Assembly (NCBI RefSeq): GCF_900156315.1
Contig: NZ_FTNI01000001.1
Span: forward strand, 62,001-126,000
Reading direction: 5' to 3'
Length of the DNA stretch: 64,000 nt
Origin: Microbispora rosea
GTDB taxonomy: Bacteria; Actinomycetota; Actinomycetes; Streptosporangiales; Streptosporangiaceae
Shown here: positions 57,968 through 64,000 of the stretch, one piece after another
How the letters are laid out: each line of letters opens with the position of its first letter
Numbering within the stretch: the first letter of the stretch is position 1
Notes under the pieces: model-generated
What the model saw: the letters and a program-made list of their open reading frames with translations, nothing else
Database searches by the model: none
Told to the model about the DNA's origin: nothing
Made by a program: the position numbers and the translations under genes

Positions 57968-59737
57968 ATGCGACGTGGCGATGGAGCCCGTTCGTCGCTC
58001 CGTGTGCTGCTGGGCCTGCTGAGGGGCAATGGCGGACTTCTCACAGGCGGGATCGTCGTCAGCCTGCTGGGAGCCGCCGCGTCGTTGCTGCTTCCCGTTG
58101 TCGTGAACCGCCTGGTGAAAGAGGTCGGCGGCTCCGGCGGGACGTCCCTGATCCCGCATGTTCTGCTGGCGTGCGCGCTCCTCCTGGCCGTAGGACTTCT
58201 CAGCGCGCTGCAGCAATATCTCCTCTACCGCATGGGGGAGGGCATTGTTTTCAACGCCCGGCGGACGCTGATCCGTTCGTTGCTGCGGCTGCCGATCCGT
58301 GAGTTTGACGAGCGCCGAAGCGGCGACTTGGTCTCTCGTGTCTCCAACGACACGACAGTCATTCGCCTGGCATTGACCCAGGGGGTCCTCGCGAGTGCCG
58401 GCGGAATCGTCACGATGGTTGGCGCGCTGGCCGCACTGCTGCTACTCGATGCCTTACTCTTCGGGCTGACGCTGGGCATAGCCGCGGTTTTCGCGATACT
58501 CACGACTGGGATGTCGCTGGGCGTCAAGAAGGTGAGCCGCGAACTGCAGGAAAGCGTCGGTCAGCTCACATCGGCGCTGAGCAGGGCCATTGTGGGCATC
58601 AGGACGATTCGCGCCGGGAACGTGACCGATCCCGAAGAGCGGGCCATCATCCGCACCGCCGACGACGCGCGCAAGGCGGGGCTGAAGGTCGCAAGGATCA
58701 CAGCGCTCCTGGAGCCGATGTCGCTTCTGACCATGCAGGCCGCCGTCCTGATGGTGCTGGGGGTCGGCGGCCTCAGGGTCGCGGCCGGTCAACTCGCCAT
58801 CGGCGACATGGTGTCGTTCCTTATGTACGTTTTTCTGCTGATCGCCCCGCTCGGACAGATCTTCTCCGCCTTGGGGTCCCTTGGCTCCTCGATAGGTGCG
58901 ATCGATCGCATTCGGGAGATCACCGAGCTGCCGAGCGAGTCCGGCGATCACCGGGTCACGTGCACGTCCAAGGGGCGCGCAGGAGCGGCGAGCGTCACGT
59001 TCAGGAACGTCACCTTCGATTATCGGGCCGCGGCCGTGAACGGCTCCTCGCGGCGGGGCGCGCTCTCGGATGTGTCCTTTCATATCGATCCCGGTCAGCG
59101 TGTCGCCTTGGTCGGCCCTTCGGGAGCGGGCAAGACCACCGCTCTCAGCTTGATCGTGCGCTTCTACGATGCGACTTCCGGCCGAATCCTCATCGACGGC
59201 GTGGACATCGCAGATCTTCCTCACGAACTCGTGCGTGACCGCGTTGCGTACGTCGAGCAGGACTCGCCGGTATTACCAGGGACGATTCGCGAGAATCTCA
59301 CGCTCATCGCGCCAAAGGCGACGGACGCCGACTGCTGGGGTGTCCTGGACGCCCTGGAACTCGGGGAGAGGATTCGGGTCTCGACCACGAGATTGGACAC
59401 TCCGGTCGGGGAGTTCGGCGCGACCCTGTCGGGTGGAGAGCGTCAGCGGCTTGCCGTCGGACGCGCGCTTCTCGCACGGCCCCGGCTCCTCCTCCTCGAT
59501 GAGTCGACGGCGAATCTCGATGGACGAACCGAGATGCTCGTCCGCCGGGCGATCGCGTCGGCAGCGGACAACTGCACTCTCGTGATCGTGGCTCATCGCC
59601 TCGCGACCGTTCGAGACGCTGATTCCATCATCGTCTTGGACGAGGGCCGTGTCTCGGCGCAAGGCAGCCACGATGATCTGATGAAGGAGAGCCCGCTGTA
59701 CCGGGAGCTCGCGCGCAATCAGCTCCTTGTCGAGTGA
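57968..59737 (+). CDS. ABC exporter, probable lasso peptide export/immunity (D)
   Basis: A 589-residue half-transporter with a six-helix membrane domain (about 1-310) fused to an ATPase: Walker A GPSGAGKTT, signature LSGGERQRLAVGRALLARPRLLLLDES and a switch histidine in VIVAHRLATV. It matches the type I exporters (McjD-like) found in lasso clusters, which expel the mature peptide and protect the cell. ATG 57968 is preferred over GTG 57950 because GGATGGTG lies close ahead. It is divergent from the A-C-B1-B2 operon. Confidence 0.9.
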   Translation: MRRGDGARSSLRVLLGLLRGNGGLLTGGIVVSLLGAAASLLLPVVVNRLVKEVGGSGGTSLIPHVLLACALLLAVGLLSALQQYLLYRMGEGIVFNARRTLIRSLLRLPIREFDERRSGDLVSRVSNDTTVIRLALTQGVLASAGGIVTMVGALAALLLLDALLFGLTLGIAAVFAILTTGMSLGVKKVSRELQESVGQLTSALSRAIVGIRTIRAGNVTDPEERAIIRTADDARKAGLKVARITALLEPMSLLTMQAAVLMVLGVGGLRVAAGQLAIGDMVSFLMYVFLLIAPLGQIFSALGSLGSSIGAIDRIREITELPSESGDHRVTCTSKGRAGAASVTFRNVTFDYRAAAVNGSSRRGALSDVSFHIDPGQRVALVGPSGAGKTTALSLIVRFYDATSGRILIDGVDIADLPHELVRDRVAYVEQDSPVLPGTIRENLTLIAPKATDADCWGVLDALELGERIRVSTTRLDTPVGEFGATLSGGERQRLAVGRALLARPRLLLLDESTANLDGRTEMLVRRAIASAADNCTLVIVAHRLATVRDADSIIVLDEGRVSAQGSHDDLMKESPLYRELARNQLLVE

Positions 59738-59793
59738 ACGCGCGCGCCGGTTCGCGGTCGGCTGCACGTGTTCGATCGCGCCCAGGCGCGTAT

Positions 59794-60468
59794 TCAACGT
59801 GTCGACTGGACGAGGTTGCTCTCGTAGGCCGCGATGACGAGATGCGCGCGATCTCGTGCCTGGAGCTTGCTCAGCAGGTTGCCGATGTGGGTCTTGACGG
59901 TTTTGATCGAGATCATGAGCGTCGTCGCGATCTCGTCGTTGGAGAGCCCGTGGCCGACCAGGGTGAGGACCTCGGTCTCCCGCTCGGTGAGACCGTCCAG
60001 GCTCCCCGGCTTCGCGACCGCCGGCTGGGCGATGTAGGCCTCGATCAGGCGTGTAAGGACTCTCGGGGCGAACAGCGACTCGCCCTGATGCGTTCGGCGA
60101 ATCGCGTCGAGGAGTTCGTCCGGGTGGGCATCCTTGAGGAGAAAGCCGCTGGCGCCGGCTTGCAGGGCGGCGCGGACATACTCGTCGAGCTCGAACATCG
60201 TGAGAACGATGACCTTCACCGATTCAGTGCCCGGGTCGGCCATTAGGCGGCGGGTGGCTGCGATTCCATCTGTGCCCGGCATGCGGATGTCCATCAGCAC
60301 GACGTCGGGATGGAGTTCAGCGGTGAACTCGACCACCTCATCGCCTGTGCCCGCCTCGCCGACCACCGTCATGTCGTGATTGGCGTTGATGACGGCGGCC
60401 AGGCTGTGACGCAGCAACGGCTGGTCATCGGCGATGACGACGCGAATCGGAGTCTCGCAGTCACTCAT
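59794..60468 (-). CDS. LuxR/NarL-family response regulator (lasso region)
   Basis: A 224-residue response regulator with phospho-acceptor D60 ([15 protein letters not shown]), the lysine in LLKDAHPDE and a LuxR helix-turn-helix (LTERETEVLTLVGHGLSNDEIA...VKTHIGNLLSKL). Its ATG overlaps the kinase stop. It lies between the lasso exporter and an ABC-2-type transporter and could control either; the lasso promoter has suitable repeats. Confidence 0.9.
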   Translation of the reverse strand: MSDCETPIRVVIADDQPLLRHSLAAVINANHDMTVVGEAGTGDEVVEFTAELHPDVVLMDIRMPGTDGIAATRRLMADPGTESVKVIVLTMFELDEYVRAALQAGASGFLLKDAHPDELLDAIRRTHQGESLFAPRVLTRLIEAYIAQPAVAKPGSLDGLTERETEVLTLVGHGLSNDEIATTLMISIKTVKTHIGNLLSKLQARDRAHLVIAAYESNLVQSTR

Positions 60469-61319
60469 GACGTCCGAGCCTCGGGAATACGGGCGGTGAC
60501 GCGAAACCCGTTCTCGACGTGCTCGGCTCGAAAGGTCCCGCCGACGGCGGCGACGCGCTCCCTGAGCCCCTCGATCCCATGCCCGGCTCCCGGGTGAGGT
60601 GTCCATCCGTCCACAGGGCCTTCGTCCCATACGCTCGTGACCACCCAGTCGCCGTCGCGACGCACGTGCACGTTCGCGCTCGTGGGCCCGGCATGCCGAG
60701 CGGTGTTCGTGAGGGCCTCACGCACGATGGAGCAGACCGTGAGTTGCGCGCCGGAGCTGATGTCATCGATCTCGCCGAGCCTGAGAGTGACGGTTGGGCC
60801 TGCCCTTTCGGCATCCTCGATGATGGCCGGCAGGTCGTGAAGGGATTCCGCGGGCCGCAGAGGTGCGGTCGTGCCGGTCGAGTCACGCAGCACGTTGAGC
60901 ATCCGGCGTAGCTCTGTCGTGGTCTGCCGCCCGATGCGCTCGATGTCCGACAGCGCCGCGGAGCTGTCATCCCCCGCGCCGGGATAGCGTGCCGCGCTCG
61001 CGCGGACAGTGATCAGACCGAGGCCGTGAGAGACGATGTCGTGCAACTCGCGGGCGATGCGGAGTCGTTCGGCCTGTGCCGCGCGTTCGCCGGCCCATGC
61101 TGTCAGGCGCGCTTCGTACGCGATTCGCTGCCGGCGTGCGTGAAACAGCGCCCACACGGTGACCGTCAACGCCAGCGCGGCGATGACTACCGGGAGGACG
61201 ACCGCGGCGGTACCCCCGCGGCCGACCGCGAGAAGAGCGAGCAGGAGCACGACGTGAACGGCGATGGCCAGTGGCCAGACTCGCCGACTGCGTTTCGGAA
61301 GTGCCTGACCCGGCCCCAT
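60465..61319 (-). CDS. NarL-type sensor histidine kinase (lasso region)
   Basis: A 284-residue kinase with only two membrane helices (about 14-33 and 39-60), almost no extracellular loop, and the acceptor H93 in RLRIARELHDIVSHGLGL. The ATPase boxes are EALTNTARHAG and GHGIEGLRERV. Such intramembrane kinases often sense cell-envelope stress or antibiotics together with an ABC transporter, which here is divergent and 126 bases away. Confidence 0.9.
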   Translation of the reverse strand: MGPGQALPKRSRRVWPLAIAVHVVLLLALLAVGRGGTAAVVLPVVIAALALTVTVWALFHARRQRIAYEARLTAWAGERAAQAERLRIARELHDIVSHGLGLITVRASAARYPGAGDDSSAALSDIERIGRQTTTELRRMLNVLRDSTGTTAPLRPAESLHDLPAIIEDAERAGPTVTLRLGEIDDISSGAQLTVCSIVREALTNTARHAGPTSANVHVRRDGDWVVTSVWDEGPVDGWTPHPGAGHGIEGLRERVAAVGGTFRAEHVENGFRVTARIPEARTS

Positions 61320-61437
61320 CCCCCAAGTCTAAGGACTCGCTCGTGGATGAAGCATCAGTCCTGGGTCCGAGAGGCCCAGGTCCGAGCCGCGAGACGATGT
61401 CCGGTCTTCGGTCCGATGACCGGAGGTCATGTTCCGG

Positions 61438-61451
61438 GTTCACATGTGAAC
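61438..61451. promoter_or_regulatory. Palindrome over the ABC ATPase start
   Basis: GTTCACATGTGAAC is a perfect 14-bp palindrome that covers GTG 61446 and lies next to ATG 61452. A regulator bound here would block early transcription or initiation. Confidence 0.5.
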
Positions 61452-62156
61452 ATGATTACGATCGACAGCCTCGTCAAGCGGCGCGGTTCCAAGGAGATTC
61501 TGAGCGGCATCGGCTTCCAGGCCCGCCCCGGAAGAGTGACCGGCTTTCTCGGCCCGAACGGAGCGGGAAAAAGTTCCACGCTGCGCATTCTGCTGGGCCT
61601 GGATCGAGCGACCTCCGGCACGGCACTCATTAATTCTGTCCCGTTCGTGCAGCTTCGTGATCCGCTCGCCACGGTCGGGGCCATGCTGGACGGCTCCGGC
61701 GCGCATCGGGCGCGGACGGGCCGGGCACACCTGCGGTGGGTGGCTCGCTCCGCAGGGCTGCCGCGGGCGCGCGTCGACGAGGTCCTTGACATCGTGGGCC
61801 TGACGAGCGCCGCATCGAGGCGGGTCGGCAGCTACTCCCTGGGCATGGCGCGTCGTCTCGGGCTGGCGGCGGCGCTGCTCGGAGACCCGGAGATCCTGAT
61901 CCTGGACGAGCCGGTGAACGGGCTGGACCCGGACGGCATCCGCTGGATCAGGACCTTCCTCCGCCAACACGCCGCGTCCGGCCGTACCGTGCTGCTCTCC
62001 AGCCACCTCATGGGGGAGCTCGCGGAAACCGTGGATGACGTCGTGGTCATCAACGAGGGCAAGGTCGTGGCGGATGGCACCCTCGACGAGATCACCGGCT
62101 CTCACCGCACTCTCGAGGACGCGTTCTTCGCCCTCACCACGGGGGGTGCGCCATGA
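61446..62156 (+). CDS. ABC transporter ATP-binding protein (ABC-2 type)
   Basis: A 236-residue ATPase. Walker A is GPNGAGKSS, Walker B is ILILDEPVNGLD and the switch histidine is in LSSHLM. The signature is degenerate: YSLGMARRLG rather than LSGGQ, as is normal for BcrA-type resistance transporters. GTG 61446 or ATG 61452 is the start. The stop overlaps the first permease start. Together with two permeases it resembles bacteriocin or lantibiotic immunity exporters; immunity to the lasso peptide is a guess. Confidence 0.87.
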   Translation: MNMITIDSLVKRRGSKEILSGIGFQARPGRVTGFLGPNGAGKSSTLRILLGLDRATSGTALINSVPFVQLRDPLATVGAMLDGSGAHRARTGRAHLRWVARSAGLPRARVDEVLDIVGLTSAASRRVGSYSLGMARRLGLAAALLGDPEILILDEPVNGLDPDGIRWIRTFLRQHAASGRTVLLSSHLMGELAETVDDVVVINEGKVVADGTLDEITGSHRTLEDAFFALTTGGAP

Positions 62157-62917
62157 GGGCGCTCGCGGCTGAGGCGTCGAAGCTCGCCTCGTTGCCGACG
62201 GTGTGGATCGCGATGGCCGCCGGGGTGCTCGTGCCAAGCGTGATCGCCGCAATCACCGCGTCGTCGACCCGCAGCACGATCACCCGTGGCGCCGCGACCG
62301 TCGCCGGGGCCGACACCGGATATCAGGAACTGGCGTTCGGCGTGGTTGGTGCGATCACCCTCGGTGTCGTCGCCATCAGCAGCGAGTACTCCACCGAGAG
62401 CGCGGAATCCGGAGGCGGGCGCCAGATCACCACCAGCCTGACCGCCGTTCCCGCCCGCCTTCGGTTCCTGCTCGCGAAAATCTCCGCGGTCGCGATCGCC
62501 GCCGCGGTACTCGCGATCATCGCGTCGGGGACCACCATGGGCGTCATCCACGTGGTGCTCGGCGAGCACGCCCCTGCGATGGGAGCGGACGACGTTCCGC
62601 GGCTGGCCGGTGTCGTCTGCTACTGGGTGTACACCGCGCTCCTTGCCTTCGGGATCACCGTGCTCACCCGCCACGGGGTGATTCCGCTCGCGGTGCTCAT
62701 CGCGAACACCTCGGTCGTCACCGTCACCTATCTGCTGACCAAGATCACTCCGCTGGCGAATTACCTGCCCGACATGGCCGGGGTCCGCATGTTCATTCGG
62801 AGGCTCGCCGACAACACTGCCGAGATCAGCCCGCTCACCGGAGGACTGGTGATGACCGCCTGGGTGGCGGTGCTGCTCGTGATCGCCGCCGTCGCATTCA
62901 CGCGGAGGGACGCATGA
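62153..62917 (+). CDS. ABC-2 type transporter permease 1
   Basis: A 254-residue membrane protein with six predicted helices. It opens LAAEASKLASLPTVWIAMAAG and contains SSEYSTESAESGGGRQITTSLTAVP, the pattern seen after helix 2 in ABC-2 permeases. Its ATG overlaps the ATPase stop and its own stop overlaps the second permease start, so all three are coupled. Confidence 0.85.
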   Translation: MRALAAEASKLASLPTVWIAMAAGVLVPSVIAAITASSTRSTITRGAATVAGADTGYQELAFGVVGAITLGVVAISSEYSTESAESGGGRQITTSLTAVPARLRFLLAKISAVAIAAAVLAIIASGTTMGVIHVVLGEHAPAMGADDVPRLAGVVCYWVYTALLAFGITVLTRHGVIPLAVLIANTSVVTVTYLLTKITPLANYLPDMAGVRMFIRRLADNTAEISPLTGGLVMTAWVAVLLVIAAVAFTRRDA

Positions 62918-63684
62918 CCGCCCCTACGACGGCGACTCGCACCCGTGGCCGGGAAGCCGCTCAGGCGCTCGCGGCGGAAATGTCGAAACTCGTGTCTCTT
63001 CCGGCGACCTGGCTGACGCTCGGAGGCACCCTGGTGGTGAATCTGATCCTCGCGGTCGCGTTCACGGTCGCCGGCCTTCAGGGTTCCACCGGCACCAAGA
63101 GCGCCGTCGACATCGGATTGGCCTCGATCAGCTACGCGCAAGCCGGCTTCGTCATCCTCGGCGTCCTGACAGCCTGCTCCGAGTACATCGGTGGGCAGAT
63201 CCGCACCACGCTGACCGCGATGCCCCGCCGCGCCCTTCAGTTCACCGCCAAGCACCTCGCGTTGGCGATAGTCGTGTGTCCCGCAGCGGCGATCACCGCT
63301 GCGTCCGGAGTCGTGCTCACGGCTGGTGTGCTCGGCGACACCGCTGCGCCGGTGACCTCAGGTCGTGTCGTGGGGGCCCTGAGCGGTGTGACCGCGTATC
63401 TCGCGCTTACCGCGTTGATCAGCGCCGCCGTCGGTGCGCTCGTGCGCCGGACTCTTGCGGCAGTCGTCGTCCTGCTGGGGTATTTCTTCATCGTCGGACC
63501 GCTCCTGCGCGATCGCACCCCTGCGGCGAAGTACCTCCCGGACACTGCCGGATTCGCCATGTGGTTTCCGGTAGCGGACGACGCGAGCGCGGTGACACCG
63601 GCGCAAGGCGCCCTGCTCCTCACGGCGTGGACTGTCGCCCTGATCGTCTTCGTCGTAATCGGGTATCGCCGTTGGGATATGTGA
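62914..63684 (+). CDS. ABC-2 type transporter permease 2
   Basis: A 256-residue paralogue of permease 1, with the same opening (LAAEMSKLVSLPATWLTL) and the matching SEYIGGQIRTTLTAMPRR block. It has six predicted helices. The two permeases presumably form a heterodimer with the ATPase at 61446-62156. It is the last recognisable gene of the window. Confidence 0.85.
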   Translation: MTAPTTATRTRGREAAQALAAEMSKLVSLPATWLTLGGTLVVNLILAVAFTVAGLQGSTGTKSAVDIGLASISYAQAGFVILGVLTACSEYIGGQIRTTLTAMPRRALQFTAKHLALAIVVCPAAAITAASGVVLTAGVLGDTAAPVTSGRVVGALSGVTAYLALTALISAAVGALVRRTLAAVVVLLGYFFIVGPLLRDRTPAAKYLPDTAGFAMWFPVADDASAVTPAQGALLLTAWTVALIVFVVIGYRRWDM

Positions 63685-64000
63685 CGCACAATTCCCAGAA
63701 CCACTGGTCAGATGGCCGGTCGATGCCGTCGGCGAGCGCGATCACGATTTGCGGCCGGAGCGCAAGACCCGCCGGGGATGATCCGGGCACCGCGGAGTTG
63801 GGGGAGTCGTCCTTCGCGCCTCCCACGTCAACAGCGTGGTTGACATTGCAAGACAATGGCGGAAATCATGCAGATGCTCCCGGCAGCCTCCGTTAGCGGG
63901 AAGCGTGCTCAGCGGTGCTGCCGCGTGTCCGTAGTCCTCCTTGCTTCGCACATATCGCTGCCGGGGAGTGCGGTCAACCAGCTCCATGACGACATGGGTG
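63685..64000. other. Right edge of the window without a recognised gene
   Basis: Small open frames exist on both strands (for example minus 63742-63987), but none has a known motif or a clear ribosome site. A gene entering from the right cannot be excluded. Confidence 0.5.

Noticed and set aside
63742..63987. Possible transposase end or small gene at the right edge
   Set aside because: No transposase motif, terminal repeat or family pattern could be seen.

Overview
The window is very GC-rich, coding-dense actinobacterial DNA with many GTG starts and ATGA/GTGA gene overlaps. The gene families (AfsR-like SARP regulators, PucR regulators, DUF6421, CtaG/CopD fusion) fit Streptosporangiaceae. The strongest taxonomic hint is a small gene at 57291-57416. 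As I recall the literature, its core peptide is identical to propeptin, a lasso peptide from Microbispora. I therefore read the DNA as Microbispora or a close relative; this is inference.

Layout. 1-2.5 kb: a partial histidine phosphatase, a Gfo/Idh/MocA oxidoreductase and an acyltransferase-3 membrane protein. 2.9-6.7 kb: a cobalamin riboswitch followed by btuF-btuC-btuD-cbiZ, a corrinoid uptake and salvage operon. 6.9-10.3 kb: a membrane Ser/Thr kinase and, upstream in the same operon, a membrane pseudo-protease with a C-terminal zinc ribbon. 10.5-13 kb: a NarL-type two-component pair and a membrane protein. 13.2-17.1 kb: DUF6421, SDR and threonine aldolase genes.

17.3-29.4 kb is one long minus-strand operon of closely packed genes. 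In order of transcription it holds an S12 hydrolase, a peptide ABC importer (binding protein, permease, permease-ATPase fusion, ATPase), a second S12 hydrolase, a M20 hydrolase remnant with an internal deletion, a GNAT acyltransferase, an N-acylamino-acid racemase and a PucR regulator. It looks like a peptide-uptake and D- to L-amino-acid conversion system that has lost its own deacylase. Matching palindromes lie at the operon promoter (29387-29434) and at the pucR promoter (18931-18946). A divergent alpha/beta hydrolase shares the first of these.

30-36.6 kb: DUF305 and DUF3105 proteins, alanine dehydrogenase, a membrane protein with a SecD-head-like domain, and small membrane or secreted proteins. 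36.7-40.6 kb: a xanthine-dehydrogenase molybdenum subunit divergent from a second PucR. 40.6-46.5 kb: two tandem SARP/NB-ARC/TPR regulators. 47.3-48.8 kb: an XRE-TPR regulator divergent from an unlisted 44-codon gene for a small exported peptide, a candidate peptide-sensing pair. 49-53.2 kb: copC, a copD-ctaG fusion, methionine aminopeptidase and small conserved genes. 53.3-54.6 kb holds decayed genes (LysR and lipase remnants) on either side of an intact SIS-like gene.

54.7-63.7 kb is the lasso-peptide region, visibly less GC-biased than its surroundings. It contains precursor A, cyclase C, leader-binding B1, protease B2 and a divergent ABC exporter. A response-regulator/histidine-kinase pair and a three-gene ABC-2-type transporter follow and may serve regulation or self-protection. 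No tRNA, rRNA, CRISPR array or intact insertion sequence was seen.
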